From Halolamina rubra (GTDB lineage Archaea; Halobacteriota; Halobacteria; Halobacteriales; Haloferacaceae): a stretch of 64,000 nt of DNA. The stretch covers positions 1 through 64,000 of the forward strand of contig NZ_BBJN01000005.1 of NCBI RefSeq assembly GCF_000739555.1, in the 5' to 3' direction. The position numbers and the translations under genes were made by a program. Every line of letters begins with the position of its first letter. Position 1 is the stretch's first letter. Under the pieces are notes generated by a model, which did no database searches, was not told the origin of the DNA, and saw only the letters and a list, made by a program, of their open reading frames with translations. Shown here one piece after another: positions 1-8,870 of the stretch.

Positions 1-7
1 GCCGCCG

Positions 8-1783
8 TCAGTTCGGGAGGCGGTCGCGTGCCTGCCGGAGCTCGTGGACGGTCTCGTTCTGTGCTCGCTTCAGCTGGACCTGCAGGAACCGGGCGTCGTC
101 GCCGTCGAGGCGGGCGAAGTCGTGGGCCGGGTCGTACCGCGGAACGGGGTTCCGGCTCGTCGCGGGGTCCTGCTCGAACTGGCCGTCCTCTACGAGGTAG
201 AGCCGGGTCAGCGTGCGCGAGAGGTCGGTGATCGCACTGTTGGCGGTCTCGGCGTCGATCTCGCCGGCTTCCGCCCGCTCCCGGAACGCCTCGATCTCGT
301 CACGGAGCGCCCTGAGCTCCGCGAGCGTCGGCTCGAAGTCGAACTGGTCGCCCGCGGCGTCGTCGTACTCCTCGACGTGGTCGATCAGTCGCTCGGCGTA
401 GCGCGTGTGGTCGAACGGCAGCAGTTCCGCGTTCAGCACGCGCAGGATGCTGACCGCGTAGATGCGGATGTCCCGCAGGAGTTCGTCCTTCCCGGCCTTG
501 TCGAGCGTGTCCGTCGAGACGTGCCAGGCGTCGGAGTTGCCGCCGCAACCCCCGACCGGGTGGTAGCCGCGCTCGTCGCGGATCTCCTTCGGGATGTTCG
601 AGCCGAGCATGAAGAAGCCGGTCACGCCGATGTTGTCGAAGGAGTAGTCGCCAGCCCGCGGCGGGAACTGCTCCGCCGAGGGGATGCCGGCCACGTCGTC
701 GATGGCGTCGGTCACCAGCCCGTGGGCCTCGGGCGTCCAGCAGGACATGTCGGTGTACTCCGCGGAGTCCTTCGCGCCCGGGCTGTCCATGTTGACCTGG
801 GCGACGCAGTTCTCGGCGATCTCGAGGGCGTGCTCGTCGGTGTACCACGTCGAGCCGGCGTAGCGGCCGGTCGAGTGTGCGGGCCACCAGCAGATCCGGA
901 CGTCGCGCTGCAGGTCGTCGCTGTGGGCCTCGAGGACGCGGGCGAGCTCCAGCATCCCGGCGTCGCCGGTGGCGTTGTCGGTGATCCCCACGTACCAGGA
1001 GTCGTAGTGGCCGTGGAGCAGCAGGAAGTCGTCGGTGTCGGCGGCGCCGCCCTCGATCCGTGCCTCGACGATGGGGCACTCCATCCAGTCGGTCGTGAGG
1101 TCCGTCGAGAGCTCGAGTTCGAGCCCCTCCTCGCTCTCGGCCCAGTCGCGAAGGATCTCGCCGTCGTGTTTGGTGACGTTCGCGATCGGCACGTCCGGGA
1201 TGCGCTCCTTCTCGTCGTACGGCGGCGCGCCGCCCCAGACGGGCGTGGCGATGCCGTCGTGTGGCTCCCGGCGGTGTTCGTGGATCGCGATCACGCCGCC
1301 GGCACCCTTCTCCTCCAGCACGGTGGTGGCGCCGATGGAGAAGCTGCCGCCGTCGACCAACGCGATCCGGCCCTCGAGGTCGTCGAGTTCGGCGAACGGC
1401 TCGCGCGGGCCCGCCTCGCCGTCGTCGACGAGGTCGCTGCTCGCGGTGCCGACGTACTCGACCTCGCCCCGCACCGTCGTCGACGCCGAGAAGCCGACAG
1501 TTTTCACGATCCCCGGCTCGAACGTCTTGTTCAGTGTCCGGATCGTCGCGTCGTGTGGCTGGCTGATGTAGAGCTCCGGGTCGTAGCGGTTGTAGTCGAC
1601 GCCGTTGGCCGCGAGTCGGTCGGTCAGGTACGCGGCGGCGGCCCGTTCGTCCTCGGAGCCGGAGAGCCGGTTCAGCTCCGAGAACTCCTCTAAGAGGCTC
1701 CAGGGCTCCTCGATCGAGATCTCGTCGACGACCCGTTGCTCCACGTCGCTCAGCGCACTCCTGTCCGTGACTGTCTCACTCAT
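8..1783 (-). CDS. M28-like metallopeptidase with PA domain (paralog 1)
   Basis: A 591-residue protein without a signal peptide, so probably cytoplasmic. A PA-type insert spans about residues 100-235 and an M28 fold follows. The M28 landmarks are HYD at 259-261, DNATG from 269, NMDSPG with Asp333, and WHVSTDT with His421. The usual Glu-Glu pair (catalytic base plus zinc ligand) is replaced by His303-Ser304 in WWPAHSTGRYAGS. The family hydrolyses N-terminal residues of peptides; with the Glu pair absent, the chemistry here is uncertain. Four paralogs in this window share the change. The start is supported by a TATA-like box about 27 bases upstream, and the gene is divergent from the enolase-superfamily gene. 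Confidence 0.9.
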   Translation of the reverse strand: MSETVTDRSALSDVEQRVVDEISIEEPWSLLEEFSELNRLSGSEDERAAAAYLTDRLAANGVDYNRYDPELYISQPHDATIRTLNKTFEPGIVKTVGFSASTTVRGEVEYVGTASSDLVDDGEAGPREPFAELDDLEGRIALVDGGSFSIGATTVLEEKGAGGVIAIHEHRREPHDGIATPVWGGAPPYDEKERIPDVPIANVTKHDGEILRDWAESEEGLELELSTDLTTDWMECPIVEARIEGGAADTDDFLLLHGHYDSWYVGITDNATGDAGMLELARVLEAHSDDLQRDVRICWWPAHSTGRYAGSTWYTDEHALEIAENCVAQVNMDSPGAKDSAEYTDMSCWTPEAHGLVTDAIDDVAGIPSAEQFPPRAGDYSFDNIGVTGFFMLGSNIPKEIRDERGYHPVGGCGGNSDAWHVSTDTLDKAGKDELLRDIRIYAVSILRVLNAELLPFDHTRYAERLIDHVEEYDDAAGDQFDFEPTLAELRALRDEIEAFRERAEAGEIDAETANSAITDLSRTLTRLYLVEDGQFEQDPATSRNPVPRYDPAHDFARLDGDDARFLQVQLKRAQNETVHELRQARDRLPN

Positions 1784-1807
1784 ACGGAGTTGTGTTGCGA
1801 ACCGAAC

Positions 1808-1817
1808 TATTTGAATA
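1808..1817 (-). promoter_or_regulatory. TATA-like box for the 8-1783 peptidase
   Basis: On the minus strand the box reads TATTCAAATA. It lies 25-34 bases before the start at 1783, which predicts a leaderless or nearly leaderless transcript. Confidence 0.5.
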
Positions 1818-1857
1818 CTCGTATGGGGGTAACTGACACGGCCGGAGCGCCGGAACG

Positions 1858-1865
1858 CTTAATTG
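1858..1865 (+). promoter_or_regulatory. TATA-like box for the enolase-superfamily gene
   Basis: CTTAATTG lies about 23-30 bases before the ATG at 1888, the spacing expected for a leaderless archaeal transcript. Confidence 0.5.
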
Positions 1866-1887
1866 GGTCGTTCGCAGTGGTTGTGGC

Positions 1888-2985
1888 ATGATAACGAGTG
1901 TCGATGTCGTGAGTCGCGAGATCCCGTACGCCGACGCGTTCCCCACGTCGTACGACGACCAGAGCCCCACACAGCACGTGTTCGTGCGAGTACGGGCGGG
2001 CGAGGAGACCGGCTACGGCGAGGGGTCGGCGCTGAAGTGGTTCACCGGCGACACCGCCGCGACGATGGCGGCGATCGTCCGCTCGGAGTTCGTCCCGGCG
2101 ATCGAGGGCAAGCCCGTCGACGAGGCGCTGGGTGACTGCCGGGCGCTCGCGAACCGGCTCCCGGGCAACCCCGGCGCCAGTTCGGCCGTGGAGATGGCGC
2201 TGCTCGACCTCCGGGCGAAGCAGCTGGAGGTGCCCGTCCGGACGCTGCTCGGGCAGGCCCGCCGGGACTCGATCCCGCTGGCGTTCGCCTCGGGCGCGCT
2301 CCCACCGGAGACGGTGGCGTCGAACGCCGTCGACGCCTTCGACGCCGGGTTCCGGACGTTCAAAATCAAGGTGACGCCCGACCTCGAGACCTCGGTCGCG
2401 CGGATCAACGCGGTCACGCGGGTGTTGGCCGAGCGCGCCGACCCCAACGACGTGTTCGTCCGCGCCGACGCCAACACGGGCTGGGAGTCCTACGAGCGGG
2501 CCACGAGCGCGATCGACCGGATCGAGCGCCAGGCGTACGTGGAGTACTACGAACAGCCCGTCGCCGCCGACGCCATCGGCGACCTGCGCGCGCTGCGGAC
2601 CAACCGCGGGGTGCCGGTGTTCGCCGACGAGGCGGTCCACGGCGTCGACGAGGTGCGCGAACTCACCCGCGAGCCGGCGGCGGTGTCGGGAGTGTGTGCG
2701 AAGCTCGCGAAAGCGGGCTCGTTGCTCGAGATCGTCCGGATGGGCGAGCTCGCGGCCGACGCCGGGCTCCCGGTGACGCTGATCAGCGCGTTCGAGACAT
2801 CCCTCGGCGTCGCGGCGAACCTCCACGTCGCGTCGGTGCTGCCGTCGCTCTCCTCGGCGGCGGAGCTGGGCGCGAACCTGATCGCGGAGGACCCGGTGGA
2901 TCGCTCGATCGAGCGGGCGGCCGACACGCCGGTGCCGGAGGGGCCGGGGCTGGGCGTCGAACTCGACGACGCGCTGTTCGACTGA
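1888..2985 (+). CDS. Enolase-superfamily enzyme (muconate-lactonizing / dipeptide-epimerase type)
   Basis: A 365-residue cytoplasmic enzyme. The capping domain covers about residues 1-125 and the TIM barrel follows. Visible catalytic signatures are KIK (Lys159, Lys161), ADAN (Asp194), YYEQP (Glu222), ADE (Asp247-Glu248) and a KLAK segment (Lys272/275). These are the metal ligands and the paired lysines of the MLE subgroup, which includes o-succinylbenzoate synthase, N-acylamino-acid racemase and L-Ala-D/L-Glu epimerase. Sequence alone cannot separate these activities. The location among peptidases, peptide transporters and racemases favours a dipeptide epimerase or N-acylamino-acid racemase; this is inference from context. 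It ends 17 bases from the convergent peptidase gene. Confidence 0.85.
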   Translation: MITSVDVVSREIPYADAFPTSYDDQSPTQHVFVRVRAGEETGYGEGSALKWFTGDTAATMAAIVRSEFVPAIEGKPVDEALGDCRALANRLPGNPGASSAVEMALLDLRAKQLEVPVRTLLGQARRDSIPLAFASGALPPETVASNAVDAFDAGFRTFKIKVTPDLETSVARINAVTRVLAERADPNDVFVRADANTGWESYERATSAIDRIERQAYVEYYEQPVAADAIGDLRALRTNRGVPVFADEAVHGVDEVRELTREPAAVSGVCAKLAKAGSLLEIVRMGELAADAGLPVTLISAFETSLGVAANLHVASVLPSLSSAAELGANLIAEDPVDRSIERAADTPVPEGPGLGVELDDALFD

Positions 2986-3002
2986 AAACGAGTTCGGGAG
3001 CG

Positions 3003-4808
3003 TCAGTTCGGCAGTTCGTCCCGCAGCCGCCGTAGTTCGAACACCGCGTCGTTCTGTGCGCGCTGGAGCTCGACCTGGAGGAACCGGTACTCGTCGTCGC
3101 TCTCGTCGTACACGTCGAACAGCGACGTGTTCTCGAAGCGCGGGTACGGCGGCCGGTTGTAGGCGGGGTCCTGCTCGAACTGGCCGTCGCTGACGAAGTT
3201 GAGCCGCGTCAGCGTCCGCGAGAGCGTCTTGATCGTCTCGTTCGCGACCTCGTGATCGATCTCGCCGGCCTCGACGGCGTCGTAGAACGCGTCGACGGCG
3301 TCGGCGACCGAGTCGAGCGCCTCGAGCGTCGGGCCGAAGTCGAACGCCTCCCCCGCGAGGTCGTCGTAGTCGGCGACGATCGAGCGGTGGCGCTCGACGT
3401 TCCGGGCGTGGTCGTGGGGCAGCACGTCGGCACGGAGCAGGCGCGAGACCAGCACCGCGTACATCTGGATGTCCCTGATCAGTTCGGGCTTGCCGGCCTT
3501 GTCGATCGTGTCGGTGCTGAGGTGCCAGGCGTCGGCGTTGCCGCCGCAGCCGCCGACGGTGTGCCAGCGCATCGTCTCCCGCACGTCGGCAGGGATGTTC
3601 GAGGAGAGCGTGAACGCGCCCGAGAGCCCGAGGTTGTTGAACGAGTAGTCGCCGGCCCGCCGGGGCCGGTTCTCGCTGTAGGGCGCCCCCGTGGCGTCCT
3701 CGATCGCCCCGGCGACGACGCCGTGCATCTCCGGCATCCAGCAGGCCATGTCGACGTACTCGGTGGAGCCCTTCGCGCCCGGGCTGTCCATGTCGACGTG
3801 GGCGACGCAGTCCTCGACGAGATCCATCGCGAACTCGTCGGCGTACCAGGTCGAACCGGCGTAGCGACCCGTCGAGTGGCCGGGCCACCAGCACACGCGG
3901 AGATCGCGCTGGAGATCGTCGCTGTGTGCGTCGAACACGCGGGCGAGTTCCAGCAGGCCGGCGTCGCCCGTCGCGTTGTCGGCGATGCCGACCGCCCAGG
4001 AGTCGTAGTGGCCGTGGAGGAGGACGAAGTCGTCGTCGTCGGGGTCGGCGTCGCCGGCCTCGATCCGCGCCTCGACGATGGGGCAGGCCATCCAGTCGGT
4101 CGTCGTGTCCGTCTCCAGGGTGACTTCGTGGTACTCGTCCGCGTCGGCGTACGACCGCAGTTCGTCGCCGTCGGGCCGGGTGACGTTCGCGATCGGGAGG
4201 TCGGGGATCCGCTCCTTCTCGTCGTAGGGGGGCGCGCCACCCCAGACGGAGGTGGCGATCCCGTCGTGCGGTTCGCGCTCGTTCTCGTGGATCGCGATCA
4301 CGCCGGCGGCGCCTTTCTCCTCGAGCACCCGGGTCGCCCGGATCGAGAGGCTCCCGGCCGCGGTGAGCGCGATCTTCCCGGAGAGGTCGCCCACGTCGGC
4401 GTAGGGTCGCGTGACGTTCACCGCGTGGTATTGGCTCCCGTCGTCGGCGCCCACGTCGCTCTGCTCGGCCTCGCCGACGTAGACGAGCTCGCCGGTCACC
4501 GCCCGCGCCGCCGAGAACGCGACGGTTTTCACCGGCCCCGGCTCGAAGACGCCGTCGTCGACGGTGATCGACGCGCTGTGGGGCTGACTGATGTAGAGCT
4601 CCGGGTCGTAGCGCTCGTAGTCGACGCCGAATTCGTCGAGGCGGCCGGTGAGGTACTCGGCCGCGCGGCGCTCGTCTTCGGTGCCCGAGACGCGCTCGAG
4701 ATCGGCGAACTCCTCGAGGAGGGCCCAGGGTTCGTCGATCGACACCGCGTCGGTGAGCCGTGATTCGTACTGGTCCAGCGACTTCTCGCCGGTGCGCTGC
4801 TGAGACAT
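3003..4808 (-). CDS. M28-like metallopeptidase with PA domain (paralog 2)
   Basis: A 601-residue protein closely similar to the one at 8-1783 over its whole length. It has the same N-terminal helix region with SRLTDAVSIDEPW, a PA-like insert, LLHGHYDSW, DNATG, WWPGHSTGRYAGSTWY, DMDSPGAK and WHLSTDTIDKAG. The EE pair of canonical M28 enzymes is again HS. No signal peptide or membrane segment is visible, so a cytoplasmic role on imported peptides is likely. A TATA-like box lies about 26 bases upstream of the start. The gene is transcribed alone, convergent with the enolase-superfamily gene. Confidence 0.9.
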   Translation of the reverse strand: MSQQRTGEKSLDQYESRLTDAVSIDEPWALLEEFADLERVSGTEDERRAAEYLTGRLDEFGVDYERYDPELYISQPHSASITVDDGVFEPGPVKTVAFSAARAVTGELVYVGEAEQSDVGADDGSQYHAVNVTRPYADVGDLSGKIALTAAGSLSIRATRVLEEKGAAGVIAIHENEREPHDGIATSVWGGAPPYDEKERIPDLPIANVTRPDGDELRSYADADEYHEVTLETDTTTDWMACPIVEARIEAGDADPDDDDFVLLHGHYDSWAVGIADNATGDAGLLELARVFDAHSDDLQRDLRVCWWPGHSTGRYAGSTWYADEFAMDLVEDCVAHVDMDSPGAKGSTEYVDMACWMPEMHGVVAGAIEDATGAPYSENRPRRAGDYSFNNLGLSGAFTLSSNIPADVRETMRWHTVGGCGGNADAWHLSTDTIDKAGKPELIRDIQMYAVLVSRLLRADVLPHDHARNVERHRSIVADYDDLAGEAFDFGPTLEALDSVADAVDAFYDAVEAGEIDHEVANETIKTLSRTLTRLNFVSDGQFEQDPAYNRPPYPRFENTSLFDVYDESDDEYRFLQVELQRAQNDAVFELRRLRDELPN

Positions 4809-4833
4809 CGTGTTGGTAAGTCAAGTCACACCA

Positions 4834-4841
4834 CAAAAAGC
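4834..4841 (-). promoter_or_regulatory. TATA-like box for the 3003-4808 peptidase
   Basis: A T-rich box (GCTTTTTG on the minus strand) sits about 26-33 bases before the start at 4808. Confidence 0.4.
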
Positions 4842-4873
4842 TGTCGTGGGGCGCACTCCCCGCCGCGGCGGGG

Positions 4874-5908
4874 TCAGGCCCCGGGCGTCACGACGACCTT
4901 GCCGAACACCTCGCGGTTCTCGATCGCGCGGTGGCCCTCGGCGACACGGTCGAGCGGCAGCACGCGGTCGATCACCGGGGCCACCTCCCCGCGGGCGATC
5001 AGCCGGCCCGCGGCGCGGAAGTCCCGACGGTTCCCCATCGGCGTCCCGAGGATGCGCCGGTGGCGCTGGTACACCGAGCGGATGTCGATGTCCGGATCCG
5101 CGCCGGAGGTGGCGCCGCAGATCACCATGCGCCCGCCGGTCGCGAGGCTGTCGATGGACCGCTGCCACGTCTCCTGGCCAACGTGGTCGGCGACGAGGTC
5201 CACCCCGCGGCCGTCGGTGAGTTCGACCACGCGCTCGTCGAACGGTTCCTGGGTGTAGTCGATCACGTCCTCGGCCCACTCGGCCGCCTGCTCGGCTTTC
5301 CAGTCGGCCGAGGTCGTCGCGTACACCTCGGCGCCGATCCGGTCGGCCAGCTGGAGCGCGGCGTGGCCGACGCCGCCGCTGGCGCCGAGGATCAGCGCCG
5401 ACTCGCTCGGCTGCAGCCCCCCGCCGCTGACGAGCATCCGCCACGCCGTCGTGAACGAGGAGGGCCACGCGGCCGCCGTCTCCATGTCGACGCCCGCGGG
5501 CACGGCTTCGAGGTTGTCGGCGGGCACCGCGACGTACTCCGCCAGCCCGCCGGGGAAGTCGCTCCCGAACTTCCGGTCGTGGGGACACATGGTCTGCTCG
5601 CCGCGCTCGCAGAACTCACACTCCCCGCAGCTCACGTGGTGGTAGACGTTGACGCGGTCGCCCGGCGTCCAGTCGTCGACGCCGTCGCCGACCGCGTCGA
5701 CGACGCCCGCCATCTCCGTGCCCGGGCGTTTCGGGAACTCGTCCTCGATCTCGGGGTGACCCGTCCGGGCGAACACGTCCGCGTGCTGGAGCGCACACGC
5801 CTGGACCGCGAGCCTGACCTCCCCCGGCCCGGGCTCGGGCCGCGGTACGTCGCGGATCTCCAGTACGTCCTCCGGCGCACCACTGTCGACGATGTGGACT
5901 GCTCGCAT
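4874..5908 (-). CDS. Zinc-type alcohol dehydrogenase / quinone oxidoreductase (MDR family)
   Basis: A 344-residue medium-chain dehydrogenase, probably a cytosolic NAD(P)-dependent oxidoreductase. The structural-zinc cluster CGECEFCERGEQTMC is intact near residue 95 and the nucleotide-binding glycine motif GASGGVG is near residue 165. At the catalytic zinc site the usual GHE is GTE, so one ligand differs from classical alcohol dehydrogenases and the substrate is uncertain. I chose the ATG at 5908 (MRAVHIVDSG) rather than upstream codons because it begins the family's first strand and a TATA-like sequence lies about 30 bases ahead. It is divergent from the first peptide transporter operon. Confidence 0.85.
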   Translation of the reverse strand: MRAVHIVDSGAPEDVLEIRDVPRPEPGPGEVRLAVQACALQHADVFARTGHPEIEDEFPKRPGTEMAGVVDAVGDGVDDWTPGDRVNVYHHVSCGECEFCERGEQTMCPHDRKFGSDFPGGLAEYVAVPADNLEAVPAGVDMETAAAWPSSFTTAWRMLVSGGGLQPSESALILGASGGVGHAALQLADRIGAEVYATTSADWKAEQAAEWAEDVIDYTQEPFDERVVELTDGRGVDLVADHVGQETWQRSIDSLATGGRMVICGATSGADPDIDIRSVYQRHRRILGTPMGNRRDFRAAGRLIARGEVAPVIDRVLPLDRVAEGHRAIENREVFGKVVVTPGA

Positions 5909-6015
5909 ATCCCGTCCGTCGGCGCCCACCACCATATCTCTATGCGCCCCTCCGGGATTAGTTCGGCCGCGTTCGCGGCTGACTGTACTGTCCGGTATGT
6001 GACCACAACCCAAGG

Positions 6016-6024
6016 TACTATATA
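6016..6024 (+). promoter_or_regulatory. TATA box of the first peptide ABC transporter operon
   Basis: TACTATATA ends 30 bases before the ATG at 6054. This fixes that ATG, and not the in-frame ATG at 6027, as the likely start. Confidence 0.65.
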
Positions 6025-6053
6025 CCATGACATGTAGGTCCAAACGTCAGCCC

Positions 6054-7871
6054 ATGACCGACCAGCCACCCGACAACCCGTTACAGAGGCGCAACTTCCT
6101 GAAGAAGACCGGCGCGGTGGGCGCGACGGTGACGCTCGCATCGTTCGCCGGCTGTGCAGGCGACGGCGGCGGCGGCGGCGACGACACCGACACCGAGACC
6201 GTCGCGGGCGGCGGCGGCGACGACACCGTCCAGATGGAGGGGTTCCAGGTCCCCTCCGAGAACGTCGTCCCCCAGAGCGAACTGGACGAGGCGCAGGCGA
6301 TCCCGGAGCTCACCCTGATCGTCAACCCGCCGGACGCACAGCCCGACGACCACGAGACGTCGATGTTCGTCAGCGAGGAGATCGCCAAGCTCGGCCTCGA
6401 CACGACCGTCGAGACGATGACGTGGCCCTCCCAGTCCTCGACGGTCTGGGACGGCACCGACTGGGACATGACGTTCTGGCAGATGGTCGGACGGCCGTCC
6501 CGGCTCGACCCCGACGAGTTCTCGGTCCAGATGGGCCACTCGAGCTTCCAGCAGGGGTACAACTACTACTTCTGGGAGGACGAGGAGTACGACGAGAAGG
6601 TGATGGCCCAGCGCGAGGAGCTGGACCAGGCCGCCCGCGAGGAGCTGATCAAGGAGTGCCAGCAGATCTTCCACGACCGGGGGCCGAGCACGTTCCTCAT
6701 GTACCCGGACAAGACGATCCCGTGGAACAGCGAGCGCTGGGACGGCGTCGTCGAGCTCAACGGGATGGGCGCGGTGAACATGCTGACGTTCTCGAACATC
6801 GAGCCCACCGGCGACCGGACGGAGCTCAACATCGCCTACGATCAGGAGCTGCAGGCGCTCAACCCGTTCGACCAGTCCGGCGAGATCGACATGATCCAGC
6901 ACCGGATGATCTGGGACCGCCTCGCGTGGCCCAACGAGTCCGCGCTGCCCGAGCCCCGGCTGGCGGAGGAGTTCAACTGGAAGGACGACACGACGCTCGA
7001 AGTCCCGATCAAGGAAGGACACACGTTCCACGACGGCGAGCCCGTCACCGCCGAGGACGTGAAGTACAGCTACAACATCCACCGCGACTACTCGACGTAC
7101 TTCTCGGGGCCGGTCGAGCCGGTCAACGAGATCACGGTCGTCGACGACCACACCGTCGAGTTCAGCTTCGACTACCACTTCGCGCCGTTCCCGATGGCGG
7201 CGATGGGCCGCATCGCGATCATCCCCAAGCACAAGTGGACCGACATCATCGAGAACCGGATGGACGTCGAGAACCCGATGCTGTACCAGGAGGAGGAGCC
7301 GCTCGGCTCCGGGCCGATGGAGTTCGTCCACTGGCGCTCCTCGGAGGAGGTCCGCCTGGAGCGGTTCGACGACCACTTCGACCCGATCGCCTACGAGGCG
7401 CGCAACTCCCGGATCATCCCCAGCGTCCAGACGATGCTGACCCAGCTCGAGAACGGCACTCTGGACATGCTGGCGAACTACCGCGGCGACAAGGACGTGC
7501 TCCGCGACCGCGTCGACGCCAACGACAGCCTCTCGATGGCGGCGACGACGACGGTCGGGTTCAAGCAGATCTCCTACAACAACGACCGGCCACCGTTCCA
7601 CATCGACGGGTTCCGCCGCGCGATGAACCACCGGTTCGACAAGGAGACGATCGTCAACGACATCTACGGCGGCTGGGGGTCGATCGCCCCGAACACCCTG
7701 GTGTCCTCGGCGCTGGAGAGCTGGCACAACGACGAGCTCGAGCGCTACGAGTTCAGCCTGCAGGCCGCCGCCAACGAGCTCATCGAGGCCGGCTTCGTCT
7801 GGGACGAGAGCGACGGCATGCTGTACATGCCCGCCGACAACACCGAGATCGACGGGGACGACAAACCCTAG
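6054..7871 (+). CDS. Peptide/oligopeptide ABC transporter binding lipoprotein, apparently circularly permuted
   Basis: A 605-residue family-5 solute-binding protein. The twin arginines are at 12-13, followed by a hydrophobic stretch and a lipobox-like FAGC with Cys34, then a Gly/Asp tether; this suggests Tat export and lipid anchoring at the outer membrane face. Residues about 85-245 (LTLIVNPP..., WDMTFWQMV, NYYFWEDEEYDE, PSTFLMYPD) match the C-terminal third of normal family-5 proteins. Residues about 257-605 match the N-terminal two thirds (LNIAYDQELQALNPF, HDGEPVTAEDVKYSYN), and the chain ends at ELIEAGFVWDESDG, exactly where the C-terminal third would normally begin. The other binding protein at 18656-20326 has the normal order. 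It is the first gene of the operon with the permeases and ATPases downstream. Confidence 0.85.
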   Translation: MTDQPPDNPLQRRNFLKKTGAVGATVTLASFAGCAGDGGGGGDDTDTETVAGGGGDDTVQMEGFQVPSENVVPQSELDEAQAIPELTLIVNPPDAQPDDHETSMFVSEEIAKLGLDTTVETMTWPSQSSTVWDGTDWDMTFWQMVGRPSRLDPDEFSVQMGHSSFQQGYNYYFWEDEEYDEKVMAQREELDQAAREELIKECQQIFHDRGPSTFLMYPDKTIPWNSERWDGVVELNGMGAVNMLTFSNIEPTGDRTELNIAYDQELQALNPFDQSGEIDMIQHRMIWDRLAWPNESALPEPRLAEEFNWKDDTTLEVPIKEGHTFHDGEPVTAEDVKYSYNIHRDYSTYFSGPVEPVNEITVVDDHTVEFSFDYHFAPFPMAAMGRIAIIPKHKWTDIIENRMDVENPMLYQEEEPLGSGPMEFVHWRSSEEVRLERFDDHFDPIAYEARNSRIIPSVQTMLTQLENGTLDMLANYRGDKDVLRDRVDANDSLSMAATTTVGFKQISYNNDRPPFHIDGFRRAMNHRFDKETIVNDIYGGWGSIAPNTLVSSALESWHNDELERYEFSLQAAANELIEAGFVWDESDGMLYMPADNTEIDGDDKP

Positions 7872-7889
7872 TCCTCATTTCTTTAGATA

Positions 7890-8867
7890 ATGGGACTAAA
7901 AGAATTCGTCACGAGACGTATCATCCAGATCGTCGTGCTCTACTTCGCGATAGCGACGATGCTGTTTTTCCTGTTTCGGGCGGCGCCCGGCGATCCGCTC
8001 GCGGCGTACATCGGCACGGGGTTCACCCAGGAACAGGCGGCCCAGATACGGGCGACGTTCGGGCTCGACCAGCCGATCCACGTCCAGTACTGGAAGTACA
8101 TGACCAGCCTGGTGACGTTCAACTTCGGCCTCTCCTACATCACGGGCGACCCCGTCTGGGGGATCATCCAGGACCGGATCTGGAACACGCTCGTGCTGAT
8201 GGGCACCTCCGTCATCCTGGCGTACCTGATCGGCGTCCCCTTCGGCGCGTACCTCGCGTGGAACCGCGGGACGAAACGGGAGCGCTTCGGCGTCGTGTTC
8301 GCGCTGATCTCCCGCAGCGCGCCGGTGTTCTGGACCGGGCTGCTCGGCATCTGGATCTTCTCGTTCAAGCTCGGCTGGCTCCCGGCGGGGTCGATGTCCC
8401 AGCCCGGGGTGACCTACTCCAGCAAGCTGGCGCAGTTCACCAGCCCGAGCTTCCTCCGACACCTGATCCTGCCGGCGCTCGTCCAGGCCTTTTACTTCTA
8501 CAGCCTGCCCGCGCTGCTGATGCGCAACAGCATGCTCGAAGTGATGAACGAGGACTTCGTCGACTTCGCGGAGCTGAAGGGGATCAGCGACTTCTCGGTG
8601 ATGCTGAAACACGCCGCCCGGAACGCGCTGCTCCCGATCGTGACGGCGTTTGCCGTCGCCGCGGGGTTCGCGGTCGGCGGCAGCGTCGTCCTCGAAACCG
8701 TGTTCGCGTGGCCGGGGCTTGGTCGGGAGATGGTCCGGGCGGTGATCGCGAACGACTACCCGGTGGCACAGGCGACGTTCCTGATCCTCGCCGGGCTGGT
8801 ACTGGTAGCGAACTTCCTCGCGGACTTGGCGTACGGCTACCTCGATCCGCGGATCACCTACGACTGA
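7890..8867 (+). CDS. Peptide ABC transporter permease, DppB/OppB type
   Basis: A 325-residue inner-membrane permease with the normal length and layout of DppB. The first transmembrane helix is near the N-terminus (IIQIVVLYFAIATMLFFLF), a long external loop follows, then about five more helices. The cytoplasmic EAA-type loop that docks the ATPase is seen in FAELKGISDFSVMLKHAARNA. It starts 18 bases after the binding protein stop and ends 3 bases before the second permease, so it is cotranscribed. It should form a heterodimeric channel with the 8871-9806 product. Confidence 0.92.
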   Translation: MGLKEFVTRRIIQIVVLYFAIATMLFFLFRAAPGDPLAAYIGTGFTQEQAAQIRATFGLDQPIHVQYWKYMTSLVTFNFGLSYITGDPVWGIIQDRIWNTLVLMGTSVILAYLIGVPFGAYLAWNRGTKRERFGVVFALISRSAPVFWTGLLGIWIFSFKLGWLPAGSMSQPGVTYSSKLAQFTSPSFLRHLILPALVQAFYFYSLPALLMRNSMLEVMNEDFVDFAELKGISDFSVMLKHAARNALLPIVTAFAVAAGFAVGGSVVLETVFAWPGLGREMVRAVIANDYPVAQATFLILAGLVLVANFLADLAYGYLDPRITYD

Positions 8868-8870
8868 CAC

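Noticed and set aside
1807-4836. A 1009-codon open frame on the minus strand
   Set aside because: It is an Arg-rich shadow of the enolase and peptidase genes; no family resemblance.
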